Below, piece after piece: positions 24,378 through 35,739 of a stretch of 64,000 nt of DNA. Source of the DNA: Pictodentalium vernedei (taxonomy: Eukaryota; Mollusca; Scaphopoda; Dentaliida; Dentaliidae); the NCBI GenBank assembly GCA_031216915.1, contig CM062290.1:384506718-384570717 (forward strand). The letters run 5' to 3'. The position numbers and the translations under genes were made by a program. Below the pieces are notes generated by a model. The model saw only the letters and a list, made by a program, of their open reading frames with translations, searched no databases and was not told where the DNA came from. Position 1 is the stretch's first letter. Each line of letters starts with the position of its first letter.

Positions 24378-24854
24378 ATCTAAAATGTCTTCAAATGTTC
24401 AACACATATGAAAAGAGAGAAAATTTAGCAGAACTGTTTGACATTCCAATACTCCATAGCCAGTATAGCGGCTTGGAAGTGATTTGTAATCTGGTCTTAC
24501 TTGGAAGTTCAAAAATTATTTGTTTTTCATCCTGGACTCCCCTCCATCCCAATTTTTTTTTTTATTTTGTTAACAAACTTACGAAAATTGAATGTTCACT
24601 GATTTCATGCCTGCAAGACAAAAGTCAGTATTTTGCCTACTTTCTTGAAATTTTGTTGGACATGAATGAGATAAATATTTACCAGAAGAAAGTTATCATA
24701 AAAAGAAATATGTGTTGTGCTATAAATGGTGTTTGTAATCAGTAAATCAAATGCAGGCTTGAAAACTCTGAAATATTGGTAGGTGTGTTCAATTTAGAAC
24801 ACACTGGCAGGTCGTCAACTTGTTTCCTGGTGATTTATTTATTTATTGGAGTTT
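24378..24854. other. Intron sequence, no feature recognised
   Basis: A 116-codon open frame (24395-24745, plus) has no recognisable similarity and is A/T-rich; I treat it as chance. The stretch lies between B2 and an older family I fragment. Confidence 0.4.
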
Positions 24855-25028
24855 AATTTCAAAAAATCTTTCGAAAAATGTTTGACAAAAGCCCAAGTTC
24901 CCAAAGGGAACATGAAGAGCCCAAGAGTATCCCAATAGAGCCAAAGTGTGGACAAAAATCCAAAAATTACTGCTACACTACTGGAATATTAAAACATGTA
25001 TCTTACAACAATCCTATAGTAATAAAAA

Positions 25029-25338
25029 GTTAAAACTAGAAGTCCTGTCATGAAATGCGCACAAGTAGCACATTGATCTGCGCGTTAATGTACGCATTAT
25101 GGCCCTAGTAAAGCTATCAAATTCTGTACATATGTGCTGTGCACAAGCAATGTTTCAGCCAATGGACCTCCGGGTTACCCGGAGGTCCATTGGCAGAAAC
25201 ATTGCATGTGTTTGTTATGAGTAACCAGGAGAACATGCCGTGCCTTGGATGCCATTCGATATGGTAAATGCGCGCAATTCCAATGCGCAATTAAGCCTAG
25301 ATAAACGCACTATTCGTGACAGGACTTCTAGTTTTAAC
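25029..25338. mobile_element. MITE with 22-bp perfect inverted ends
   Basis: The left end at 25029-25050 (GTTAAAACTAGAAGTCCTGT plus CA) and its exact reverse complement at 25317-25338 bound 310 bp. The centre holds another near-perfect palindrome at about 25149-25203 around CGGGTTACCCG. No coding capacity. Inserted in the old DIRS fragment. Superfamily not assigned. Confidence 0.85.
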
Positions 25339-25489
25339 TGTACATATATTTTAAGGATGTTGCCAAAGTAAACAATGTCAAGGAAAAAACCGGAAACAAG
25401 ACCTCAGGCACTGAATAAAAAAGGCCCAATGTCAGTAACAGATTTTAAAGCTACCAGATGTAAAGCAAGATCTTCAGATGAAGAAAAAA

Positions 25490-26886
25490 TAGGCCGATGA
25501 AATCGTCAGATGTGTACCCATACGCGCAACTAGTAGAAAGCTGTATGACGGAGGGCCACCACGGATGCCGACATTATGTACACCATACAAGGTATGTGTA
25601 CATATAGAAATGGATTGGAGGAGTGTCTAATTTGATGGATAAAGGGTTAATATCTCGATCAAATTATCAGATTTACATAAAAAACTATACAGCACAGCAC
25701 ATCAGTAATCTGAATAAATATATAAAGTAACATGACAATCGGAGTTATCTCATGCCAAAGGGATTGGAGGAATTTTCAATTTGAAGGATAAAAGGTTAAT
25801 ATCTCGAAATCAAATTATCAGATTAACACCAAAAACTATACAGCTCTGCACATCAGTAACCTGAACACAATTATAAAGTAACTTGACAATCCAAGCAATA
25901 TTTTTCAAGTTATCAAATGCCAAAGGGATTGGAGGAATTTTCAATTTGAAGGATAAAGGGTTAATATCTCAGGATTAAAATAACAGATTTACACCAAAAA
26001 CTATACAGCTCGGTACATCAGTAACCTGAACACAAACATAAAGTAACTAGACAATCCAAGCAATGTTTTTCAAGTTATCGAATGCCAAAGGGATTGGAGG
26101 AATTTTCAATTTGAAGGATAAAGGGTTAATATCTCAGGATCAAATTATCAGATTTACATCAAAAACTATACAGCTCGGCACATCAGTAACCTGAACACAA
26201 ATATAAAGTAACTTGACAATCCAAGCAATATTTTTCAAGTTATCGAATGCCAAAGGGATTGGAGGAATTTTCAATTTGAGTGTTAATATATCAGGATGAA
26301 ATTAGCAGATTTACACCAAAAACTATACAGCTCGGCACATCAGTAACCTGAACACAAATATCAAGTAACTTGACAATCCAAGTAATATTTTTCAAGTTAT
26401 CGAATGCCAAAGGGATTGGAGAAATTTTCAATTTGAAGGATAAAGGGTTAATATCTCAGGATCAAATTATCAGATTTACACCAAAAACTATACAGCTCGG
26501 CAAATCAGTAACCTGAACACAAATATAAAGTAACTAGACAATCCAAGCAATAATTTTCAAGTTATCGAATGCCAAAGGGATTGGAGGAATTTTCAATTTG
26601 AAGGATAAAGGGTTAATATCTCAGGATCAAATTATCCGATTTACACCAAAAACTATACAGCTCGGCACATCAGTAACCTGAACACAAATGTAAAGTAACT
26701 TGACAATCCAAGCAATATTTTTCAAGTTATCGAATGCCAAAGAAATGGATCTGGATGCCGGACGGACAGACGGATGGATGGACAGACGGACGGACGGACA
26801 GACGGATGGACAAAGGATGGACGAACGACGGATGGTCACCCCGGATGCCGGCATTATGTGTACCATACATAGTATGGGTACACATA
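25490..26886. repeat. Repeat element Z2, ~165-bp tandem units
   Basis: Starts with the same block as Z1 and Z3 (GATGTGTACCCATACGCGCA, CTAGTAGAAAGCTG), then a short CGGATGCCGACATTATG piece, then about seven units of ~165 bp (25640-26740) with CAAATTATCAGATTTACACC, ACTATACAGCTCGGCACATC and CAAGTTATCGAATGCCAAAG, a (GACG/GACA)n stretch at 26759-26815, and the inverted end ATAGTATGGGTACACAT. Confidence 0.85.
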
Positions 26887-27533
26887 AAAATGACACATTG
26901 GATAGAAGATGCATGACCCAAACGACGCAAGACACCCCTAGGGAGAGGACGTAACCATGGGGATAAACAGAATAAACATTCTTTAAAATACGTTAAACTC
27001 CCAAGAAATTTAATAAAAAATTTGAATACAAATAAGCCAAAAAGCTTGGGTGTTTAACAGGAGGGCTTCAAGGAAGGATAGGGAAGGAACAATTAATAAA
27101 CAGTGGATAAATCATTAGCAAGAATGTTGACGTCAGGCACATGTCCCGAAACTGGGAAACATGAAATAATTTTGATAAAAATTATAAAGTTACAGCCCTG
27201 AACGTTCCTAACCACCATTGTTCACTTCCATCATCCAATTATGTCCTTGGATCCACCAATTTTACCATTGATTTGTGTCTGGCATCTTCAAAAATGAGAT
27301 TTAAAAGCACAGAAATCAGTTCATTGTTGCTTACTTTAGGGCCAAACAAAGAATGATGGTTGCACTAATTTTGGTGTCTTCTTGGATACTGCACATGCGC
27401 AGATCTGAAAAGTATGGAGGACAGATAGGACATAAATTTTTCGGTTTTGCATGCAAATTTTGGGGATTGGGGCGGCAAAATTTGTGTTTGGTCCTGGATT
27501 AATTTTTGAGTTAGCACCAGCTAGTCTGGGCCA

Positions 27534-28064
27534 TTGTCGTTCGTTCAGGAAATCAACCTTTTGAATAAATTTTAAAATTGTTTTTATTCTTTTAATCTAG
27601 ACTCTTCAAGCCTCAATTCATCAGGTTGATTTATAAGTTACTCACTTCTCTTATCTCATTACCCATTGTTGTTCAAATCACTCTGGTCTTTGACAGATCT
27701 ATTGTAGTTATTTTCTATTTTTATTCAATCTTTTTACTTCTCAATGGATAATGACTTTTTACTTTCCACTGTTTTCTTGCTGCGATATAGCCTTAGCTGC
27801 TGATGTGGCATTAAGCACCAGTAAATAAATAAATCAGCTAGACCTTTTGCTTAACCCGTATAGCCATAAATCTGATTTTGATCATATTCGACTACAACAA
27901 AACAGGTGCCCCAACAAGCAGTCTCAATGTAAATTTGCAAGTTTCATTTTAACTTCCTTGACAGTTGTTTCTCGGCAAATGTTGGCTGCCTATTTTGGCA
28001 GCCAAGACTTGCTAGAAACAACTGCAAAGCCACAGAATGTACATGGTGAAACTGAAGCATATAT

Positions 28065-28120
<56 letters not shown>

Positions 28121-28650
28121 ACATGCAGTACATACACAGAATGACAAACGTGTGTGAATGGGTGAATCGATATGGCAAAAACATTTGGCAAATCTTTCTT
28201 TTTTGTAACTAATATTCAGAAATTTTGAATATAAAACCCCCTCCACTCCAACACAAGTTACAACTTAGTACTAGAAGTGAAGTTACCGCTGTGGATCTTG
28301 TAACAATTTTCTCACTTTCACGATTCTAATTATTCCAAAGAGGGTTGCTCGAGTGTACAAGACCGAAGATTCTATTTACTCTGCAGTGACTTCCCAAGCT
28401 GCAATTATTAAAAGATACATCGTTTGAATGATACTCTTTAGTACTGATCAATAGAAAACAGGGATTGATCAAATGGCAAGGCTCAGTGTTTTCAAAATTA
28501 CGTTGTTACACAATAATGTGGAAAACAAAGGCCATGGGACATTCCAAGTAACTTTGGATAGACATTTCAAAGGTTAACAATCTGTTAATTTATCTCATTA
28601 CACAGCACAATTTTAATCCAACTTGTACCACTTTAAAAATGAACGATGAT
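27534..28650. other. Intron with (TATT)n microsatellite and foldback
   Basis: A (TTTA)n microsatellite of about 14 units lies at 28060-28120. Around 27962-28022 there is an inverted pair (ACAGTTGTTTCTCGGCAA against TTGCTAGAAACAACTG) related to the palindrome at 45840-45903. No exon is seen. Confidence 0.6.
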
Positions 28651-28727
28651 CGACTAAAAATAAAAACTGTCAACTACTGCAACAGTCGACGGTTAGTCGA
28701 TTAATCGAATAATCGTGACAGCCCTAG
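28650..28727 (-). mobile_element. hAT-like MITE end fragment
   Basis: On the minus strand this reads TAGGGCTGTCACGATTATTC followed by alternating ATTAATCGACTAA sequence, the usual look of a hAT-family terminal repeat. The other end is not identified, so it is a fragment or a very short element. Confidence 0.45.
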
Positions 28728-28863
28728 CCATCGTGCCTCCAAACAGCAATCAAGGTTAAGTGCCTAGCACAAGGTCACAATGCAGTTATCGCTGGTCACG
28801 ATCGATATGTGGACCTTTTGGTTTGAAGTCTAATGCTCTAACCAATGAACCTCCATGCTCCCT
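28728..28863 (-). mobile_element. Decayed tRNA-derived SINE
   Basis: The minus strand begins GGGAGCATGGAGGTTCATTG then GTTAGAGCATTAGACTTC (tRNA-like A box region), followed by a degenerate B box (GGTCCACATATCGATC) and a body start GCATTGTGACCTTGTGCTAG then GCACTTAACCTTG, like the central block of the other SINEs. It is short and diverged. Confidence 0.6.
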
Positions 28864-28992
28864 CATTTTTAACACAAGTGTGAAGTTTTTCAGTGTTTAT
28901 CTGCAGGGAAAGTTTATTATCCTGGTATGGGAATAAAGCCTACATTTATTGGACTTAGTACCCATATAACTGATGGCCATTTATGGGATTAA

Positions 28993-30686
28993 CCCCCTGC
29001 ACTCTGATATTGAAATATCTAATGTTCAGGGTGCAAATATTTCCCATAATGCAACTAGAAATTTAACCAATTCAATCTTGTTTGACAGAGCTCAATGAGC
29101 TCTGTCAAACAAGATTGAATTGGTTAAATTCCCAGTTGCATTATGGGAACTAGAGGGGGTATCAGTACCCCGTGGCTCACCAACAGGTGGCCAATGTAAA
29201 CGGGTGGCTGGAGTAAAAAAAAAAGTTCAAAACCTGCACACAAAAGTCCAAAATTAAAGAAAATAAGCAGCTAAAGGGTTAAATAATATAATAATAACCC
29301 CTAAGAAGCATGGAGATATGCTGCAAGGTAAATCTCCACTTGGGAGAAAGGAAAAAAACCCATCAAAACCTGCACGCAAACATCAAAATAAGTCTAAAAT
29401 TTGATTCAAAGGGTTGAAATTAAGACAAAATACCCTGGAAAAGAGTTAAATGTTATAGTGAACCACCATAGCAATATGCAGAAACTCTACACTTGGAAGA
29501 AAGGAAAAAAAAAAACCCATGAAAACCTGCACGCAAACGTCAAAATAAGTCTAAAAATCTATTCAAAGGGTTAACATTTTTTTAAAAATGCACTGGAAAG
29601 ATATCAATGTTATAATAACCACCACTGCAATATGCAGTGAGGTCAACCTCACTTGAAATTGTTTTTTTTTATCACAACCTGTACATAAAAGTAAGAAACT
29701 GTAAGCCTAAGTCCAAAAGCTGTACATAAAAGTCCAAAATTGAAGTAATTCAGCAGGAAAAGGGTTAAATAATACAAACATAGCCCTAATATGCATGTTT
29801 ACAAACAATAGAAAGCATGGACATATGCTGCAAGGTAAATCTCCACTTGGAAGAAAGGAAAAAAAAACATCAAAACCTGCATGCAAACATCAAAATAAGT
29901 CTAAAATTTGATTCAAAGGGTTAAAATTAAGACAAAATACCCTGGAAAAGAGTTAAATGTTATAGTGAACCACCATAGCAATATGCAGAAACTCTACACT
30001 TGGAAGAAAGGAAAAAAACTAAACAATGAAAACCTGCACACAAACGTCAAAATAAGTCTAAAAATCTATTCATAGGGTTAAAAATTTTTTTAAAATGCAC
30101 TGGAAAGATATCAATGTTATAATAACCACCACTGCAATATGCAGTGAGGTCAACATCACCTGAAATTGTTTTTTTTTATCACAACCTGTACATAAAAGTA
30201 AGAAGCTGTAAGCCTAAGTCCAAAAGCTGTACATAAAAGTCCAAAATTGAAGTAATTCAGCAGGAAAAGGGTTAAATAATACAAACATAGCCCTAAGATG
30301 CATGTATATATACAATAGAAAGCATGGACATATGCTGCAAGGTAAATCTCCACTTGGGAGAAAGGAAAAAAAAAACATCAAAACCTGCACGCAAACATCA
30401 AAATAAGTCTAAAATTTTATTCAAAGGGTTAAAATTACGACAAAATACCCTGGAAAAGAGTTAAATGTTATAGTGAACCACTATAGCAATATGTTGAAAC
30501 TAAAAAAAAAATTGAAAAGCCAAAAAATCAAAACCTGTACACAAAAGTTCAAAATATTTGAGAGCGGACGCCGACGCCAACGCTGACGCCGACATGAGGG
30601 CTATGCCATAGGCTCACACAACTAACGTTGGTGAGCCAAAAATGGCTACTTCAAATCTAGATATTTTGACATCAGTGTGCAGGGGG
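28993..30686. mobile_element. 1.7-kb TTAA-flanked non-autonomous element
   Basis: The ends CCCCCTGCACTCTGATATTG and, inverted, CCCCCTGCACACTGATGTCA match over about 29 bp with a few differences, and both sides are flanked by TTAA (28989-28992, 30687-30690), the target duplication of piggyBac-type transposons. Inside are a perfect palindrome (29040-29160) and about two and a half tandem copies of a ~507-bp unit marked by CTGCAAGGTAAATCTCCACT at 29321, 29829 and 30335. No transposase is present. It ends 56 bp from the donor side of the fourth host exon. Confidence 0.85.
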
Positions 30687-30742
30687 TTAAACCCATTCCA
30701 TCTTGTTTGACAAAGCTCTCTCAAGATTACAAATATACTCAC

Positions 30743-30837
30743 CATGTGTCTGATTGCAGAATAAAAGAGTTCTCTCCCTTTTGGGGTGTCTAAATCACAT
30801 ACTACCCACATTGTGACGGGTCTCATATAGTCTTCCT
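30743..30837 (-). CDS. UGGT: UGGT exon (fourth in window)
   Basis: A 95-nt exon (starts in phase 1, ends in phase 0), preceded by TTTTTTTTCAG and followed by GTGAGT on the minus strand. With the G carried over from the previous exon it encodes EEDYMRPVTMWVVCDLDTPK, then GRELFYSAIRHM. Animal UGGTs have an I-R-P-V-T-x-W-I/V-V-x-D-x-D/L-x-x-P-x-G-R-x-L-x-Y-x-A-I strand-helix unit here, the beginning of a thioredoxin-like fold without the catalytic cysteines. The KSSxEVR segment follows directly in the next exon. This is the most diagnostic exon of the set. Confidence 0.95.
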
Positions 30838-31080
30838 CTGAAAAAAAATTATTTAATAAAGAGTAATTGAGGGGTCATAAGAGCTATGTTTTGAGGCAAA
30901 AACTGAAAAAAGAAAAAAAAGAAAATTGAAAGACATTTTTGTGAATAGAGATGGTTGATTTTAAAGCTTACATTAGGTAAAGAGTTACAAAACAAATCTC
31001 ATGCCCCCCCCCCCCCCCCCACCCCACCACATAACATATTATACGATTTTTTATTCAATTAATAGGTGTTTATTCTTTAA

Positions 31081-31320
31081 CCCTTTACCCAACACAGAGA
31101 ACATCAAAATTTATTATTTTAATTACTATTTTTAAAATTTTTCAAACAATTTCAACAAAACCATATCATGTGCCCACTCATTCGAACGAGCTCATCGAGC
31201 TCATTCCAATGAGGGGTCACATGATATGGCTTTGTTGAAATATTTTAAAAAATTAATTTTTTTCAACTACTAAATCTGCAAATTACATGGGCGGATACAG
31301 GCAATTTGTTAGGTAAAGAG
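31081..31320. mobile_element. Palindromic TTAA MITE (piggyBac-like)
   Basis: CCCTTTACCCAACAC... and ...TTAGGTAAAGAG between TTAA sites (31077-31080, 31321-31324). The two arms (AACAAAACCATATCATGTG against CACATGATATGGCTTTGTTG) fold around a GAGCTCATCGAGCTC centre. It sits inside a remnant of a pogo-like MITE (CAATTAATAGGTGTTTATTC on the left; AATTAAGTGGGCTTCACTG ending about 31447). Confidence 0.8.
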
Positions 31321-31447
31321 TTAATCTATATGCAATTAGGAGGTCAAATTTGAACGGAAGGTATGGTAAATGGTTTGGTATTTGTAAATTATATGCAATT
31401 AACAGGATTATTCAATAAAAAGATACACAATTAAGTGGGCTTCACTG

Positions 31448-32470
31448 TACTATGGTCTTCCTAAAAGCTTATAATAAATGTAGACTGGTGATTGCACTCA
31501 GCGGAAGAATTTGATCAATGTCTTCTTCATTATTTTTTGTAAGGTGAAAGCCCTTTCAGGTGTTAGTATTCAAAATTATCTGTCACATTATCAGAGTATG
31601 AATGCGGGATGGGCATATTAAGTTTTGTTTCTCAAGCCATTATTTGTAAATTTGCATGTGAGCGAGTGGTTTTTTATTTTATTTTTTATTTCTGTAATTA
31701 TTTCTTTGCCATCAAAAGTTCATGTTCTTGGTTCATGTTTTAGACCTCAAAATCTATGGAGTAGCATGGGTGGTGGTGTATTTCGTCCCTTGAGGGCAAG
31801 AAGGCTTTGCAATGCTGAAGCAAATTTATCAATTTTTTTAACTTGGGTAAAATATCAGACATAAACCATTTAATTTTTATTTTTTTTAAAGTTTACATTG
31901 GTTATAAAAAGAGAGTATTCGAAAGCCAAAAGGACCATGCAGGAGGGCCTGAGAAACAGATTTTTATTTTTGTTAGGCCTTAAGTGCAATATTTAATTTA
32001 ACATACCTATGCATTCCACATCCATCTTCTGTAAAGTGACAGACAATTCATTTTAAAATATTATTAGAATTTAGGCCTATAAAAAATATGTTGTGTCCGA
32101 GGCAATTTTTCCTCGATTTTATGATGGGGAGGGTTTTTTTTCTGGTTTATTCACAAAGCAGTTCTAAAAATAGTTGGAATCAGAAATTTAACTGCTTACA
32201 CAATTATGTGGCAAACCAATGTTTTCAGCAGTGAAAATTCCCATAATGTAATTAAAGATTTAAACAACTATATCTTGTTTGTCAGAGCTCTGTGAGCTCT
32301 GTTAGGCAAGGAACAGTCGGTTCAGTATTTGTTCTACAAGTGCAAAATAGTATCATAGAAGAGATTTCCAGGTGAAAAAAAAAGTGATGAGGCAGATATT
32401 CTATGATGAGGTGGGTGCCTGAGAAACAATTTTTTTTTTTAATAGCCTCAATTCAGATTTTTTTCTTGTA
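31448..32470. other. Intron sequence containing repeat X and a foldback
   Basis: Contains repeat X copy 2 (listed separately) and a hairpin at about 32230-32310 (TATCTTGTTTGTCAGAGCTC against GAGCTCTGTTAGGCAAG). A C17 run at 31004-31020 lies just outside. No exon seen. Confidence 0.5.
31620..31985 (+). repeat. Repeat X, copy 2
   Basis: Same order of blocks as 16431-16800: TTTGCCATCAAAAGTTCATG, GCATGGGTGGTGGTGTATTT, AACTTGGGTAAAATATCAGA and GCAGGAGGGCCTGAGAAACA ending TTAGGCCT. One arm of the central inverted area is shortened. Confidence 0.8.
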
Positions 32471-32883
32471 CAGTGGAGCCCACTTAATTGGATATCTCTT
32501 AATTGTATATCCCTGTTAACTGAATATAATTTTCAAACACAAAACCATTTACCATACCTTCAGTACAAATTTGATCTGTTAATTGCATATGGGTTGTAGA
32601 TTAAACTCCTGTTAAATGTATATAACTTTTTGTAATATGTTGAAAAAATTATTGTCACACACACCAAATTCCCCTTATTTATCAACCTTTTTGGCCTCAC
32701 TACATCCAATACAGGCATTCATTCTATTATATCTTGTTTGACAGAGCTCTATGAGCTCTGTCAAACAAGATATAATAGAATAAATGCTCAGTTTACCTCC
32801 AGAACACAGGAAACTGACCAAATCCCAGTTAATTGAATAATTTTCATTGGCAAAATGGATATTCAATTAAGAGGATTCTACTG
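32471..32883. mobile_element. pogo-like MITE, TA-flanked
   Basis: Ends CAGTGGAGCCCACTTAATTG and, inverted, CAGTAGAATCCTCTTAATTG, flanked by TA on both sides, as in pogo/Tc1-type MITEs. The centre is a palindrome (32717-32783) with TATCTTGTTTGACAGAGCTC. Related copies at 35077-35505 and 62361-62755. Confidence 0.8.
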
Positions 32884-33232
32884 TATTATACTGTACTCGG
32901 TAAGTATCTGTCATTTATATCATTACAGCCATATCAACTTTTGTGCACACAAGTTTATATCATTGTAGCCATATCAACTTTGGTGCACACAAGTTTTGCT
33001 ATTTTCAACAAAGGCTAATGCACACAGTCTCTAATACTGAAGAGAACAATTAGTGTGAACAACCCAAGTAGATACTAACAGTCCACTTCCAGCAATTACA
33101 GTTTAGCTGCACCTTCAAACACGTACACAATTGTTTATTTTACAAATGCATGGGACAAAGCAAAAACATTCATACGATACAAAAATTATTCATCGAATTA
33201 TGAAAAACTCACCTCATCTAATCATATACAAG

Positions 33233-34077
33233 TAGTGATTAACCGATGTTCGGCAATCACATCTGACATCGGCAATTTTATGTCATCGGTTGATGATCGG
33301 TAGAGGTGTTTGAACATTGGTCCATGCCGATGGTTACATGGAACACCACTGAATCAAAATTGTTTGTATTTATATTTTACAATCTGATTCAAGCAGTAAC
33401 AAACTTAATAAGTTGCCACAAGGATTGGCAGGATTCAAGATTGGCCTAATCTCATTGATTGGTCTGATCTTCCCCTTCGATTCCTGCTCATCACAACATC
33501 CTGCATGTTGTGTGATGACTCAATGAAATGCGACATCAGCAGAAACAAGTTAACCCTTTACTCAACATAATGGCCAAAACCTGCCAGCGCTATTCTAAAA
33601 AATAGCCAATTAATTTTCATTATTTTTTCATTTTTTGTCTCAAAAACATAGGTTATGACCCCTCATTGGAATGAGCTCGTCGGGGTCGTTCCAATGAGGG
33701 GTCATAACCTTTGCTTTTTAGACAAAAAATGAAAAACAATAGTTATCGAAGAATGTTTTTGCAAGTGTCGTCTGCTTTTAATGTTTGGTAAAGGGTTAAC
33801 AGAGCAGCGTGTTTGATCTTTGATCAAAGACGCTGTGCTGTTAACTTGTTTCCACTGATGTCGTATTTTTATTTTAATACACACAGTGACATACTCTTGA
33901 GGTCAACAAAGCAATCAACCTGACTGTACTGTAAGATTATCCCTATTCTATGCATTCTTAAACATACTACTCCTTTTGGTTGTTACTATCTGACATCGGC
34001 ACTCACAACTGGCAGATTGTGTGCTCAACTAATCGGCAAGGAGATGATGGTCGCAAATCCTTATCGGTTAATCACTA
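33233..34077. mobile_element. hAT-like MITE with 8-bp duplication, containing a nested MITE
   Basis: Ends TAGTGATTAACCGAT and the exact inverted ATCGGTTAATCACTA. Both sides carry TATACAAG (33225-33232, 34078-34085), an 8-bp target duplication typical of hAT transposons. The body is largely palindromic (GACATCAGCAGAAACAAGTT against AACTTGTTTCCACTGATGTC) and is interrupted by a TTAA MITE at 33554-33795. No transposase. Confidence 0.88.
33554..33795. mobile_element. Palindromic TTAA MITE nested in the hAT-like MITE
   Basis: CCCTTTACTCAACATAATGG and the inverted right end (CCCTTTACCAAACATTAAAA), with TTAA at 33550-33553 and 33796-33799. Arms read GGTTATGACCCCTCATTGGA and its complement. Confidence 0.85.
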
Positions 34078-34085
34078 TATACAAG

Positions 34086-34510
34086 TAGCATATCATTGAA
34101 GAAAAATAAATTATTAAAAAATAACTTAATTCCTTAGACACCAATACCTTGAAAACAGATGCAGGCTAGTGGTTTTTACTTTATTTTTCCATTTTTGGAT
34201 GTTTTTCTGTAGATATTTTGCTCTTAAAATTCAAATTAAATATTACAAAATTCTTCATCAATCTGCCTTTATTTTAGCTCAAAAATAAAAACATAAACTA
34301 GTTTCCAACCATTTCATTCACACCCAACCCAAGCTCTCAATATACCAGGCAAATTCTGCAAGAAATTCAGTGCTGTTATGGCTGGCAATCAGTTTAGTTC
34401 TTAAATACTCCATCAACCATGTTTAGATTAAATCGACTATCATATTTCAGTTGGTTGGAAGAGCAAACCTATGGTTTGCTTTTCTGATCAACTAATATAT
34501 TCCAGGTGTT
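34086..34510. other. Intron sequence, nothing recognised
   Basis: A/T-rich, no open frame of interest, no repeat recognised between the hAT-like MITE and the SINE. Confidence 0.5.
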
Positions 34511-34524
34511 TAAATCTGAAAAAT

Positions 34525-34927
34525 GGGCTCGGGGTGACATTGCGGTAACCAGTTCTCATCAGATCATCGACGTTAAGCAATGTCGAGCCTGGTTAATCAT
34601 TGGATGGGTGACCGTCTGAGCGATCAATTTAGACTCCCATGTTGTGTCCTTGGGCAAGGCACTTAACCCTGGTTGTCCACATTGGGGCACGATGGCGCCG
34701 TGTACTAAGGCGTACTGCACGTCGATGGTATGCATGTCTTCAACCAATCTAACCCTGCCTGTGCTGCAGTGCGGAGTTACGATGTTGGGGAGCTGGCAGC
34801 TGCTCATCGTTGCTCAGTGGTTCTCTCTGGGTACTCCAGCTTCCTCCACCCGTAAAACTGTCACGGTCATGATTAGCCATTCTACATAAGTATATGACCT
34901 TAAAACAGCAACAAATAAATAAATAAA
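34525..34927 (+). mobile_element. SINE with 5S-rRNA-like head
   Basis: The first ~105 bp resemble the 3' two thirds of 5S rRNA including its internal Pol III promoter: CATCAGATCATCGACGTTAA, GCAATGTCGAGCCTGGTTAA, then CATTGGATGGGTGACCGTCT. From 34640 on, the body is that of the tRNA-headed SINE at 48145-48430 (GTTGTGTCCTTGGGCAAGGC, GCCGTGTACTAAGGCGTACT, GGTTCTCTCTGGGTACTCCA), ending in (AAAT)n. A 14-bp duplication TAAATCTGAAAAAT (34511-34524, 34928-34941) shows L1-type retroposition. This is a SINE3-type head on a body shared with a tRNA SINE. Confidence 0.92.
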
Positions 34928-35076
34928 TAAATCTGAAAAATACCACAAACATTCATTTTCTTTGAATCAACACAAGAAATTTTTCTCAGCTGAGACATGA
35001 TTATTATTATAAATGAAGACTCACCACAGCTTGAGTTTTATGTTTTTGCCATATTGTTCCACCAACTGTGTTAATA

Positions 35077-35505
35077 CAGTGGAGCCCTGTTAATTGAATA
35101 GCCACTTTGCCAATGAAAAGTATTCAATTAATAGGAGTATTCAATTAACAGGGATTATGTCACTTTCCAGTATTCTAGAGATAAACTTAGCATTTGTTCT
35201 ATTATATCTTGTTTGACAGAGCTCCATGAGCTCTGTCAAACAAGATATAATAGATTAAATGCCTATATTGGATGTACTGAGGCCAAATAGGTTTATAATC
35301 AAAGGAAAACTTGGGAGAGTCAGGGTAATTTCTTGACAGGTTACAAGATTTTTTATTCAATTAACAAGAGTTTACTCTATAACCTATATTCAATTAACAG
35401 GTCAAATTTGTACTGGAGGTATTGTAAATGGTTTTGTATTGGAAAATTATATTAAATTAACAGGGTTATTAAGTAAAGAGATATTCAATTAAGTGGGTTC
35501 CACTG
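35077..35505. mobile_element. pogo-like MITE, TA-flanked
   Basis: Ends CAGTGGAGCCCTGTTAATTG and, inverted, CAGTGGAACCCACTTAATTG, with TA on both sides (35075-35076, 35506-35507). The central palindrome (35198-35258) again carries TATCTTGTTTGACAGAGCTC. It includes internal CAATTAACAGG-type repeats. Confidence 0.85.
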
Positions 35506-35640
35506 TATCAGTTCTAGTGAGAAGAGCATTGGTGTCCTACAGGATATCTGGATAATTTTAAAGAGACGCGAGGACAGTAATAAAAGGCTGTATGGTGGAG
35601 TTCATGTCCTGCTAATTTAAAAAGTAAAATAACTCCTCAC

Positions 35641-35739
35641 CTTTTCTTGTGAGATATTTCATATTTTGTTCCATTATGCCTGTCATCTCCCTGGAAGTCA
35701 TTTGTGCAAATATTTCTGGTGTTTTGTAAATATCTCCAT
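35641..35739 (-). CDS. UGGT: UGGT exon (third in window)
   Basis: A 99-nt exon, phase 1 at both ends, preceded by TTGATTTCAG and followed by GTGAGG on the minus strand. With the carried G it encodes DGDIYKTPEIFAQMTSREMT, then GIMEQNMKYLTRK. In animal UGGT the equivalent stretch ends with S-M-x-Y-L-T-K/R-K shortly before the IRPVTxW strand in the next exon. The rest of the exon is poorly conserved; it is supported by frame continuity with both neighbours. Confidence 0.85.

Larger units (their letters stand above)
24855..27533 (-). mobile_element. Old DIRS family I 5' fragment, interrupted by insertions
   Basis: Three blocks follow the order of the B2 5' region (23390-24370): AAAGCCCAAGTTCCCAAAGG...AAAGTGTGGACAAAAATCC at 24855-25020, the CAGGCACTGAATAAAAAAGG block at 25380-25480, and 26905-27533 with GGAGAGGACGTAACCATGGG, TTACAGCCCTGA, TGTGTCTGGCATC and the ITR blocks TGCAAATTTTGGGGATTGGG and GCACCAGCTAGTCTGGGCCA. 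A MITE (25029-25338) and repeat Z2 (25490-26886) sit in the gaps. No coding part remains. Confidence 0.75.

Noticed and set aside
24395-24745. 116-codon plus-strand frame as a host exon
   Set aside because: A/T-rich, opposite to the host gene, no recognisable similarity, no splice support.
27847-28212. 121-codon plus-strand frame
   Set aside because: Its middle is a (TTTA)n microsatellite read as Leu/Tyr/Ile/Phe repeats.
34540-34640. A 5S rRNA gene
   Set aside because: Only the 3' part resembles 5S rRNA, with many changes, and it runs into a SINE body with an A/T tail and target duplications.
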